Of a stretch of DNA of 64,000 bases, positions 17,786-28,086 are shown piece after piece. The position numbers and the translations under genes are program-made. How positions within the stretch are numbered: the stretch's first letter is position 1; each line of letters opens with the position of its first letter. Source of the stretch: an uncultured Bacteroidia bacterium (GTDB lineage Bacteria; Bacteroidota; Bacteroidia; Bacteroidales; F082); the NCBI GenBank assembly GCA_902769875.1, contig CACXQV010000003.1, positions 1-64,000 on the forward strand. Reading direction: 5' to 3'. The notes under the pieces were generated by a model. The model did no database searches, had not been told where the DNA came from, and saw only the letters and a program-made list of their open reading frames with translations.

Positions 17786-18174
17786 CGCGAAACGACAATG
17801 CGACCTAACATGTCCACGATTTGCAGAGATGTTTCGGGGGGCGTTTCTACCAGCAAACGGATTTCCCCGTTGCTGATATAGGCAAACGGCACATCGGGTT
17901 CACAGGCGGCCTCGTCTGCAAAGAACACCAACTTGAACCGCGATTCATAGTCCGTCGTCTTGGCAGTGAAGGTGTAGGATGGCTTGAGGGATTGCGGGGC
18001 TTCGCCCGCAATGAGGTTCTGCCTTTGCGGAATGAGGGTTTCGGGGTGGAGCAGGTCAACATCCGCGCCAGTCAGGTTATCAATCAAGTGCAGATAGGAC
18101 AATTCCACGCCTTCGGGATTGACCGTCAGCGTGTAGGTGCCGTCTTTCGTGGCCTTGAAATTAATCGGCATTGA

Positions 18175-18200
18175 AGATACGGTGCAGGCACCGTCTCTAC
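18175..18200. repeat. Palindromic repeat encoding an extra peptide
   Basis: Arms ACGGTGC (18179-18185) and GCACCGT (18188-18194) within a GTAGAGACG-type element. It encodes GRDGACTVSS, exactly where the otherwise similar C10-protease tail has only DGIGE, so it is an in-frame insertion relative to the paralogue. Confidence 0.6.
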
Positions 18201-21200
18201 CCACACATGCGATGGCATATTCCTTGCCGTTCTGCGGGATGTAGATGCTGGCGTTCTGCTTGCCAAAATAGAATTTGCCCAACTGTGTGCCCTCGTTGAA
18301 ACTGACGATGGCATTGTCCAATGTGGTCGCTGAGCCAGTCGAAGTGCCGCGCATGTTGGACATAGGCTGACTCAACGCGATTTGCAGGTTGCCGTTTTTG
18401 GTTAGGCCTGATGCAACCGGTGCCGTGGTGGTGAAGGTGGCGGTTTCGCTGTTGCTTGTGGCTTCCACGACAACACCGTAGCAGGGCGAGATGGCGGTCG
18501 CGATTGATTCTGAAGTAGTCAAGACTGCGGTGCCATCCTGATTCAACGTGTAATAAGGCCTGTCGATGTAAGCCGCACGCGGGAAGGGGTTGCCCGCGAG
18601 GTTGAAGCCTTGTTGAAGCGTCACCTCTGTTGTGTCGCTCAGGTTGAACGAGCCGTTGAAGGTCAGAGTAACACCTTCTTGTTTGGCATAGAGGTAACCT
18701 TGGCCGTTGGCAATCATGAAGTCGGAAGTGTGTTCATGATAGTTTTCCCATTCCATATCAGCCAACGGGTTGAAACGGTAGAGGTCGTAGTCGTATGAAT
18801 TCTCCTCGATAGAAGTTCCCAAAAGGCCTGTGACATTGTTCGGGATTAGGTCTTCCATTACCGGCGAGGCGATGAAGGCCCAGCCATCAATAGAAACATT
18901 AGGGTTGTCGCTGCTCCAAACCGTAGGGGCTGCCACCGTGCGCACATTGCCTGGAATGGCACCGTCGTTTTCGGTGATGTCGCCGAGGGGACCGAAGGTG
19001 TTGCCAGTCTTGATGTAGCAACCTACGTTGGTGGGGTTGGGGATGTCAGCCACGGTGCAGTTGACATAGTAGTTGCGCTCAAGGTTGCCGCCATTGCTTC
19101 CTGCAACAGCACCATACAAGTTCTTTGTCCTTGGTATCGTTGCCTCGATGACCAAATTGTTGCTCATAATGGCGTTGTTATCACTGACTCCAGCGATGCC
19201 GCCATAGGAATAGGCAGCAAATGTACCTTCACCGGGATCCGTGAAGGTTTTGGTGATGGTACCAGCGAAGGTGCATTGGCTGAGCGAACCCATATTGTAG
19301 CCTGCGATGCCGCCAAGGAACCAGGAGAATTGCGCGGTGCCTTTGATGGTGTCCGTGGATGTGACGTGGCAGTTGGTAACCGTGCCTTCGTTCCAACCCA
19401 CGATGCCGCCCGCCCTTTCACCGTCGACGATATTAGAGTTGGTGAGAACGATGCTTTTCACCTCCGCGCCGCTGCCAAGGTGTCCGAACAAACCGTTATA
19501 ATTGACCACTGTACTGTTGATGCCGCTGATGGTGTATCCTTGGCCATCGAAGTGGCCGTTGAAGACATATTCACCCTGATCAAATATGGTGGCTCCGATG
19601 GCCGTGAAGTTGTCCTCCACATTGGCATCGTATGCGATGTCGGCCATCAGTTTGTAGTATTTGGTGTTGTAATTGCCACTGTTTTCGCTGTTCACACGGG
19701 CAGAAAGCAGGTCGAGTTGTTCGATGGTGTAAATAAGGTAAGCCGTCTCCCAACTTTGGCCGTCGCCCGACCATTCAACGGAGTAGTTGACGGTGATGGT
19801 GACATTGGCATTCGGCATAGTGAATGAATAGACACCATCATCAAAAGCCATTTCTGTTGCCGTGCCGCCTTCAGGCGTATAAGTGACGGTGCCGATGATA
19901 TAGCCATCCGAAACCGTGAAACTGAGGTTCACGTTGTTGCCTTGGCCTGCAAAAAGCATATTGTCATACAGGATGCCTGTGCCGTAGCGTGTGACGCCGC
20001 TGACATTGTACTCGGTGGCATCGCCTGCGAAAGCCATGGTGACATCCTCACTGCCTGTGATGCTACGGGCCCGCATTCCCTGCTCGGTGCCGAGGGGTTG
20101 GGTGTAATAGCAGTTGGTGAAGGTCGCCACCCCATCACTTGGGATGCCAACAAAAGTGTAGGCGTTAGTGTTTCCAACCGTAATATTGGCAGGAGCAAAA
20201 AGGCAGTCCGTGAGATTGGCACTTGAACCCGTTGTACCTGTTTTCCATCCTATCAATCCGCCGCAGCCTGTGCTGCTCTCGCCAAGGATACTACCCGTGA
20301 AAACGCATCCGATAAGGTCGGCATTGATGGTGTAACCCACCAATCCGCCATGTTCTGCGGAGCCGCTATAGGTCGAGTTGATGATGACATCGCTCTTCAC
20401 ATTCTCTAACGTAAGCTTGCCCGTGCCGTTGCGTCCCACCACGCCGCCGGCATGTTGTTTGGAAGTGGTGATGGTTCCTGTGGTAATGAGGTTCTTGATG
20501 GTGGCGCCGTAGGTATAGGCGAAGGGAGCGGCGAACTCGGAATATTCGTTAAGGTTGAATGTCAAGGTGTTTCCGCCGCCGTCGAAGGTGCCGTTGAATG
20601 TAGCGTAAGAACTCGAGCCTGTTTTATCGCCCACCATGGAGGTGATACTGATGTCATTCGTCATCTTGAAGAACTTGCCACTGTAGTTGTCGCCATTTAT
20701 TACGCGGTTGGCGAGGAGAAGCCACTCGTCAACGGTGCTGATCAGCCATGGGTCATCTTCGGTGCCAGTGCCATCCCATTCGAATGACCCCGTGTCGATC
20801 CAATGGAAGTACGCCCCTCTTTGGTACATGGTCAACAAGAACGAGGTGCCTGCAACCAGATGGTCGGAGGAGCTAAAGGTGTTGTCCACACGATAGATGA
20901 CGTTTTCGCCTTCAGGATGCGCATCGCGGAAGGCAAGGTAGTTGCCGTAAGGCACCACCATATCTTTCTTCGAGTGCATAAACATGATGCGGTGGCTCGG
21001 CTCCCAACCCGTGCAGACATTGTTGTTGGCCAAGGCACGGTGCATGGCTTGGTAGGCGTTGTCGGGTGTGGCAGGCACATTGTTGAAGTTGCTGGGATTA
21101 CTCAAATAATTGTAAAAACCCTCGGTGAAGACCTTGCTGAGGTCGACCCACACGGCCTTTTCAGTTCCAAGATAGGCTGGAACCGTATGTTGTGTAAACA

Positions 21201-23901
21201 TCTCGTTCATATTTGCCGGTGCGGGATAGGCAATGCCGTTCACGGTGGTGGTGCCATTGTTCAGTTGTTCAATCCATGCCGTGACAATCTGCTTGTTGGT
21301 CACGGTTTTGCTGTTGAGCCAGTTGAGGATGCCGGTGGCGAGGAAGTCCTCGGTGAGGTAATCGGTAATCTGATAGTTGGTCATGGCGGGTTCGCTGTCG
21401 ATCATACCCTTCAGAATCATTGGGAGCACTACGGGCAAGGTGGCTTGGCCTGCACGGTGGTCGGTGGTCACATCGTAGCTGGTGCCGTTGTCTTCCATAT
21501 AGTAGCGCAAGGTGGCGATGAGGTCGTAGGGGCCGTCGCCGCAGAGGGTGCCACGGAAATGCAACTCATCGCTGAGGTTGTGTTGCTCAATGTGGCGTTG
21601 CACGGCCAATGCCACGGCACCGCCTTGCGAGTAGCCCATGCTGAAGCTGCGCCAATACTCAGCCAGCTGGGGTGCAAGGCCACCATTGACCAACTCTTGG
21701 TAAACCAATAAGCCGAAGCGGGTACCGTCAACCACCTGCTTCGCCGTCAGTTCTTCAGCAAGGTAGGGATGCGTCGAACCAGAGGATATCCCATAGCCCT
21801 CATAGTCGGGCATGATGACGACGCTTTTCGAGATTAAATCTTCGTAAGGATATTCGTGCCTACCCGAAATAAGTGCTTGAAGCAGCAAATAGTCGGGGAA
21901 ATCATAACTGATGGTGTTCGTGATACGGGTGGGACACTGGGCATCGGCGGTGATGGTGTAATGGCTGTTGATAATCACCGAATTGTTGACATCGTCCGTC
22001 ATTTGAGCATCTGGCTTCCAAAAAGCCAACAGCGACGAGAGTGTGATTGGCTCTCCCGCCGCATTGGTCGACGGGTAGTTGAACTTGTAAAACGACCGTT
22101 TTTGTTCCGTGAAGAGCAACTCATACTCAATGGATAACGCCACAGTAGCTGTGATGACGACATCAGCATTGGGCATGTTCAGCACATTACCGTTGAGGGT
22201 GACTCCATTAACGAAATACGAAACCATGTTGAATTCGGGGATGGTACCTGAATAGCTCAGATGGAGGACCACTTGGTCGCCATTGCCGGCATAGAGCACA
22301 TCGTTGTATTTGAAGCCGATGCCGTAGCTGGTGATACCGCTTTCGTCGTACACAGTGGCGGATGCAGAGACGTTCTCGACGGTGACATTCTCGCCGGCGC
22401 TGATGCTGCGGGCACGCTTGCCCTGCACGGTGCCGAGAGACTGGGTGTAGTAACAGTTGGTGATTTCAACCACACCATCAGTATGGTTATTGGCAATGGT
22501 GTAGGAGCCATCGGTGCCTACCGTGACGCTGGTGGGAGAGAAAAGGCAGTCGATAAAGACAGCTTTTCTGTTTTGATCTGATTCATACGTCTTATAAACT
22601 AAGAGGCCGCCACAATGAGTTGAATTTGTACCAATCAAACTGCCGGTGAAGGCACAACCGATGATGTCGGCAGTGATGGCGTAGCCGACCAATCCGCCGT
22701 GCTCGGCGGAGCCGCTGTAGGAAGAGTTGATGGTCACGTTGCTTTTCACATTCTTCAAAGTGAGTTTGCCACTGCCGTTACGTCCCACCACGCCGCCGGC
22801 ATGTTTATTCGAAGTATTGATGGTTCCAGTGGTAATAAGATTCTTGATGGTGGCGCCATAGGTGTAGCAGAAGGGACCACAAAATTCGGCATTGGTGGTA
22901 TGGTTGAAGGTAAGGGTGTAACCGTCGCCGTCGAAAGTGCCGTTGAATGTATTGTAAGTATCCCCGTCAGGATGATTGCCCACCATGGTAGTGACCTCGA
23001 TGTTGTCCATCAGCTTGAAGTAGGTGCCGCTGTATGTGGTGCCGTTGTTCACATTGGCGGCCAATGTATTCCAATGCCCTGTGCTGGCAATCTGGTAGGG
23101 GTCACTCACTGTGCCGCTGCCGAGCCAATAGATGAGGTGGGCTTCGCCTTCTCTCAGGATGACGACGGAGCCCTTGTCGGAATGGAACACGGTGGACGGG
23201 TCAGTCGAACTGTTGTTGGCGGAATAGCCCGAGGTGAAAGCGCCAATGCCATCAGCAAGGGTCACGCCGATGTTGGCATTGGAGGTGAAGGAGCCATCGA
23301 CAGTGATGGTCTTGCCGCTGGTCAGATACACATTGTTGCTGCTGCCGTTGGCGGTGTTGTTGTATATCTTTGGGCTGCCGCTCATGACGAGGCTGCCATT
23401 GTTGTAGATGCCGCCGCCGTTGGAGGCATTGCCGCCAGTGATGGTGCCGCCATACATTTCGAGCGTGCCGGCATTGTAGATGACACCGCCGTTGTGGGTG
23501 GTGCTTCTATCCCCTTTGATGGTGCCGCTGATGATTTCGAGCGTGCTACCGCTCTCGATGTAGAGTGCGCATCCATCGCCGCCCTGATAACGACCTTTGA
23601 TGATGCCTGAGCCTGTTGTGGAGTTGTCTTTGATTTGCAGCGTCCAGGGGCTCACCACGCGGATGTTATAGTTGGCGGTAAGCGTTCTGCCATTGAGGTC
23701 GAGGCTGAAGTTCTTGTTGAAGACGAGTTGATCACTCTCAATGTTAATGTTGTCCTCCAAGATGATGGTGGTGCCTCCAGGCTGTTGTGAGATTGCTTCA
23801 CGCAACTCGTTTTCGGTGTCAACGTGTACTTCTTATGCCCAAGCCGTCGACCCGAAGGCTACGAGGGCGAGGAGGATGATTAGGATAGATGATTTTTTCA
23901 T

Positions 23902-24142
23902 TTATTTGTAGATTTTGTTTGTTGTTTGTCTTGTAGTTGCCCCCATAGGCCACGCCCGCCGTAGGTCGCGACCTACGGTTTTTGGGGTGTCGTCCCATCG
24001 GGAGGTTGCCCCCGCTTCGCTTCGCGTCAAAGCGAGCGAAGCGCGGCAACCCTGACAATCAGTCGCACTTGAGACTGTTGCGGTCAGAAACATATCTGAT
24101 TTTGAGGGTATTGGCCTACTTATTTTGAAGCCGCAAAAGTAC
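23902..24142 (-). other. Leader of the lipase-like gene, with palindromic repeats
   Basis: Between the signal-peptide ATG (23901) and the upstream terminator there is no gene. It holds a perfect 20-bp palindrome CCGTAGGTCGCGACCTACGG (23959-23978), a large hairpin (24004-24010 GGTTGCC with 24045-24051 GGCAACC, plus inner GCTTCGCT/AGCGAAGC-like arms) and a -7 box TACTTTTG on the minus strand (24134-24141). Transcripts would thus carry a structured leader of about 225 bases. Confidence 0.55.
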
Positions 24143-24182
24143 AAAAAAATGGAGACGATTCTCGAATCGTCTCCATTTTTTT
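24143..24182 (-). terminator. Terminator of the C10 protease gene
   Basis: A perfect 18-bp stem (24143-24160 with 24165-24182, core ATGGAGACGATT), loop CTCG, with T/A runs on both ends, 25 bases past the protease stop. It could work in both directions. Confidence 0.9.
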
Positions 24183-24206
24183 GATTATAATGGACTAATA
24201 GTCAAA

Positions 24207-27200
24207 TCATCGAACCACAATCTTCTGCGTCTTTACTTCGTCGCCGTTGATGAGGCGCAACACATACACGCCCGCCGTCATTCCTTCCGTAGAGACGTTT
24301 CCTGAAACGTCTCCCCTACACGAAACGACAATGCGTCCTAACATATCCACGATTTGCAGAGACGTTTCGGGTGTCGTCTCTACCAGCAAACGGATTTCCC
24401 CGTTGCTGATGAAGGCAAACGGTGCATCAGGTTCGCAGGCGGCCTTGCCTGCAAGGAACACCAATTTGAACCGCGAAGCATAGTCCATCGTCTTGGCGGT
24501 GAATGTGTACGAAGGTACAGCAGATTGCGGGTCTTCGCCCGCAATGAAGGTTTCGGGATGGAGCAGGTCAATGTCTGCACCCGTTACGTTGTCGATGAGG
24601 TGAAGATACTCCAAATCGAGGCTGTTAGGCTCCATACTAAGGGTATGGGTTCCGTCGCTCGCAGCCTTGAAGTTGATGGGCATTTCGCCAATTCCATCAA
24701 CGTAGGCCACGGCATATTCCTCGCCGTCCTGCCAGAAGGAGAGCTGGGTGTTGTTGTCGCGGTCGATCGTGAACTTCTCAAGGTTCGTGCCTTCACCGAA
24801 ACGCACACGGGCACGGTCGAGGGTGGAACGGCCTTGGGTGACGACCAAGTCGATGCAATTACTTGATTTATTTGACCTTGCATTGTCAGCTTTTGTGAAA
24901 ACGACTTGGTAACCGTTGTTGTTGTCGGCTTTCACGAAAACGCTTTCACAAGGTGCTATTTGTCTATTGGATTCCGCCAAAATGATATTGTTGTCGGAAT
25001 CAATTACAAAACAATCCGTGTTGACTGTCGCATTGCAGACGAAGGGATTGCCCACAAGGTTGAAGCCATTCAGTTCAGTGGCAGTGTGACTCAAATTGTC
25101 AAGGGTAACGCTGTTCTCGCTTGGGGTCAGCGTGCCTTCAAACTGAAGCGTAGTGCCGTCGCCGTTGGCGTAAAGGTATCCTTTTGAGTGTTCGATGGTG
25201 AAGCCATCAGAGTGTGATTCGTAGTTTCTCCAATATTGGGCAGGTTCTTCGTAATAATACAAGTCGTAAGTGTTGTTCCCATTGCCAATTTCCCCATTGA
25301 GCAAGCCGTTTGTTTCGCTCGGCGTGATGTTTTCCACGACGGGTGAAGCAATGAAGTTCCAACCGTTTCCGTTGGAGGCTGGTGCTATGTCCTTCTTCAC
25401 CGTCGCCTTCACGCCCTCAGTATTGTGGATGAGTTGCGCACCGTCTTCGATGACAAAGTTGGAGGTATTGTTGTTGATGAGTTCACCTGTGACAGTGAGA
25501 GTGCTGCCGCTCGTCACAGTCATCTTGTTGTTGGCTGCCATTTCCAATGAGGCAAGCGAAGCATTGCCCACAGCAAAGCTGACCATATTGGAAGCATCCG
25601 ATTCGCCTTTGTAATAGTTGGTCTTAACGGTGTAGTTATGGACTGTGTTGTTAGCCAGATTATCTAAACCTAACGTATAAGTCGTGTCCGAGATGGGTTC
25701 ATCGTTGAGTTTTGTCTCGCCGTCATATATATTATAGGTATAGATACCGTCGGTGACATAAGTCCGGATGAGGTAGGACCTATCAAATATGTTTTGCACA
25801 AATTTTCTATTGTCTCCACTTCCTCCTACTGTGGACATATTATACTTTCCATGCTCGCAGCCCGTGTTACTAGTATATGCAGCAGGATAGCCAGTCTTAT
25901 TAGGATAGTCTAATACGACCCAAAGATCCCTTTGCCCACCGATGAGGGCAGTACTATCCAAATCAATGTCGATCCATCTATTCTTTTCATTATTCGAAAC
26001 CAACACCTCCTTTTCTGACAACATTGTTTCTGGAGTATAGTAGGTTTTGCCTCCATTGTCCTCAGAGGAAGTACCTTCATACACATAACATCTATGAATT
26101 CCCTCTTCACAGGCATAAAAAGCAACCTTATAGACAGATTTGCCTGAATATTGTGCTATGTTTTCGGCGATAAACCTATGAGCCCACTTATATCCGACGC
26201 TACTTCTGCCGCCGTATGATCCATTTCCGTATGTCAGCATAGTGGTAGGCGTTTCAGGATAGCACCAGTCGGGAGAAGTCCAAGTAAAACAGGCAGTGGA
26301 TCCACTAAAAAAAGCATCCACATCGTCAACGACAGGATGCCGGTAGTCCAAATTAAACACAATACTATTTGACGAAAGTGACTGTTGACCAAGGTCGTCC
26401 ACGGCACGCACATAATAGACATTGGTTCCAAAATCAGTTTTCTCGGAGTAGGTAGTGGTAGTGGAAGATCCCACAAATCTACCGTTGCGATAAATCTTGT
26501 AGTTAGATGCCACGCCACCGTTCCAATTGAGGGTGACATTTTGACCACTTAACGTATAAGTGAGACCGAAAGGGACGGTAGCGTTACAGGTAGCAGGCCT
26601 TATGCCAAAGATGGCACCTTGGTCGCCTGTGTAGCCTTGCAGTGTGCTGAGCGTATAGTAGCCATCATTTGCCCCTGACCATCCCAAATTGAAGTGAAAA
26701 TTGTTGTCGCTGTCATATCCATCACACACAAAAATATGCCCTCTACCATTGCTATTACTACCAAAATATGGCAAAGGCTGTCTTTTATTCTTCAATTCGT
26801 CTTTCACCATATTTTCCCATTTGCTGCCATCACGATCAGTATATTCAGTATCTTCTCCCCTAAATTTAAACTCCATATTGGGACTATAGTTGAAATACTC
26901 CCTCAGTGCATAAACTACATCTTGTATATTGGCGGAGCTGCTCTGAACGCCATAACTCATATTTACCGCAACACCGCAGTGATACATCAACGTGGCAATA
27001 GCGGAGGCTGATGTTGTTGAAGGGGCTGGTAGCGGAATTCTGGTTTCGCCGTCATAGTAATACTCGTAATAGTTTTCCATAGACGACCAATCATAATTTG
27101 CTGAATTAAAGTCAGCTCTTAAGGTATCATTACCCCATTTGTAGTAATGGGATCCTATGCCATGGCTTGGGTTTTTCGGATACTCATAATACTTCATGAT

Positions 27201-27755
27201 TTGTGCCATGGCTGTTGCCACACAACCTGTATAGGCACGACCATTATCTATGTCACTGTTTGCCACCACAGGGCAACTGTCGTTGTAAAATTTGGTTTGG
27301 TTCCACTTGGTCTGAATCAATGGCCCAACCACGGGCGTCGCCTTTGCCACGTCGCCTTTGCCTGCTTCCAAGGCTTTCCACAATTGTAAGTCTTCAGTGG
27401 AGGCTCTCACCTTGTTGTCGATGGCATACTGGATGTCGTCGCTATAGCCTTGCAGCCAGTCGCGCAGGTTTTCGGGCATATCCTCCGCGATGAACGTCCC
27501 AGTAAAAGAGTAGCCCAAAATAGGTTTCACACGGTCGTCGGCGGACATCACCACAAAGCCCGGCTTGGCCTTGAAGATGTACAGGTTAGGGAAACCGGCT
27601 GTCTTTGAAAGATCGGTCAGTTGGATGGACTTCGCGCCGTTGTTCTTCAAGAAAGTGGTGGCCACTTTTCTTGCGGTTTCGGGCGAAACGCGCTCAGCCC
27701 TTATTGGCATCGCCATCGTTACCAACAATGCCAAAATCATCGTAAATCTCTTCAT
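24207..27755 (-). CDS. Secreted C10-family (streptopain-like) cysteine protease with T9SS tail
   Basis: 1182 residues. Signal peptide 1-20 (MKRFTMILALLVTMAMPIRA), a Spi-like propeptide (about 22-120), then the C10 catalytic domain with nucleophile Cys178 in YTGCVATAMAQIM, His340 in GRGHIFVCDGY, and NLGWSGANDGYY (356-367). Fibronectin-like repeats and a beta-sandwich follow; the C-terminus is a T9SS sorting domain (MLGRIVVS...GMTAGVYVLRL). It should be secreted, self-process and degrade host or dietary proteins at the cell surface. The last 170 or so residues are nearly the same as those of the adjacent lipase-like gene. The segment around 25700-27100 is more AT-rich than the rest, suggesting mosaic origin. 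Confidence 0.93.
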   Translation of the reverse strand: MKRFTMILALLVTMAMPIRAERVSPETARKVATTFLKNNGAKSIQLTDLSKTAGFPNLYIFKAKPGFVVMSADDRVKPILGYSFTGTFIAEDMPENLRDWLQGYSDDIQYAIDNKVRASTEDLQLWKALEAGKGDVAKATPVVGPLIQTKWNQTKFYNDSCPVVANSDIDNGRAYTGCVATAMAQIMKYYEYPKNPSHGIGSHYYKWGNDTLRADFNSANYDWSSMENYYEYYYDGETRIPLPAPSTTSASAIATLMYHCGVAVNMSYGVQSSSANIQDVVYALREYFNYSPNMEFKFRGEDTEYTDRDGSKWENMVKDELKNKRQPLPYFGSNSNGRGHIFVCDGYDSDNNFHFNLGWSGANDGYYTLSTLQGYTGDQGAIFGIRPATCNATVPFGLTYTLSGQNVTLNWNGGVASNYKIYRNGRFVGSSTTTTYSEKTDFGTNVYYVRAVDDLGQQSLSSNSIVFNLDYRHPVVDDVDAFFSGSTACFTWTSPDWCYPETPTTMLTYGNGSYGGRSSVGYKWAHRFIAENIAQYSGKSVYKVAFYACEEGIHRCYVYEGTSSEDNGGKTYYTPETMLSEKEVLVSNNEKNRWIDIDLDSTALIGGQRDLWVVLDYPNKTGYPAAYTSNTGCEHGKYNMSTVGGSGDNRKFVQNIFDRSYLIRTYVTDGIYTYNIYDGETKLNDEPISDTTYTLGLDNLANNTVHNYTVKTNYYKGESDASNMVSFAVGNASLASLEMAANNKMTVTSGSTLTVTGELINNNTSNFVIEDGAQLIHNTEGVKATVKKDIAPASNGNGWNFIASPVVENITPSETNGLLNGEIGNGNNTYDLYYYEEPAQYWRNYESHSDGFTIEHSKGYLYANGDGTTLQFEGTLTPSENSVTLDNLSHTATELNGFNLVGNPFVCNATVNTDCFVIDSDNNIILAESNRQIAPCESVFVKADNNNGYQVVFTKADNARSNKSSNCIDLVVTQGRSTLDRARVRFGEGTNLEKFTIDRDNNTQLSFWQDGEEYAVAYVDGIGEMPINFKAASDGTHTLSMEPNSLDLEYLHLIDNVTGADIDLLHPETFIAGEDPQSAVPSYTFTAKTMDYASRFKLVFLAGKAACEPDAPFAFISNGEIRLLVETTPETSLQIVDMLGRIVVSCRGDVSGNVSTEGMTAGVYVLRLINGDEVKTQKIVVR
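24292..24313. repeat. Palindromic repeat inside the C10 protease tail
   Basis: Perfect 10-bp arms GAGACGTTTC and GAAACGTCTC separated by CT. It encodes the RGDVSGNVSTE part of the T9SS domain and matches the element at 17756-17785. Confidence 0.75.
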
Positions 27756-28086
27756 CTCAATTTGTTATATTGTTTAGTCCTTAATAACGGTTACATATTT
27801 CACGGTGCAAAATTAGTTAATTTTAGTTGATCGCAACAAGAAAATTTTCAAATATTTAATCTTGCAGGTTCGGAAAGTCATTCGCCTTTGCAAATGAAAC
27901 CATTTCAGGGCATTATATCCGCAAAAAAGGTGCTGCTATTGGCAGTTTTTAAGAATAAACATCACTTAGTCCCGGCAACGGTAGAATCAAATTGGTTTTC
28001 ATAGGCCATTGCTTGTTTCTTTTCCACAGATTTGTTGGGGAGCGCAAATGAAAAAACTGTATATTTGCAGCCAAAAGGATTGAAAA
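27756..28086. promoter_or_regulatory. Divergent promoter region of the C10 protease and fucosidase genes
   Basis: For the minus-strand protease: TAATTTTG (27808-27815) with TTGTTG-type -33 18 bases upstream (27834-27839). For the plus-strand fucosidase: TATATTTG (28060-28067), 20 bases before the ATG. The bases between (about 27840-28055) contain no ORF or recognised site. Confidence 0.6.

Larger units (their letters stand above)
17674..23901 (-). pseudogene. Very large lipase-like T9SS surface protein, interrupted by a stop after the signal peptide
   Basis: The frame begins with ATG 23901 encoding MKKSSILIILLALVAFGSTA-WA, a perfect signal peptide, then hits TAA (23833-23835) at the cleavage site and continues open in the same frame for 2052 codons to 17674. 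A CAA-to-TAA change (Gln) would explain it; the only downstream restart is TTG at 23805, with no signal. The downstream protein has Gly-rich beta-helix repeats and GLUG-like motifs (GGVVGRNGxGKLTLxNVKS, GGLVGY) in several blocks, an alpha/beta-hydrolase domain with nucleophile elbow GYSQGG (about residue 724 counted from 23805) and a T9SS sorting tail. The tail is nearly identical to that of the neighbouring C10 protease. It could be a pseudogene, a readthrough case or a sequencing error. Confidence 0.8.
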
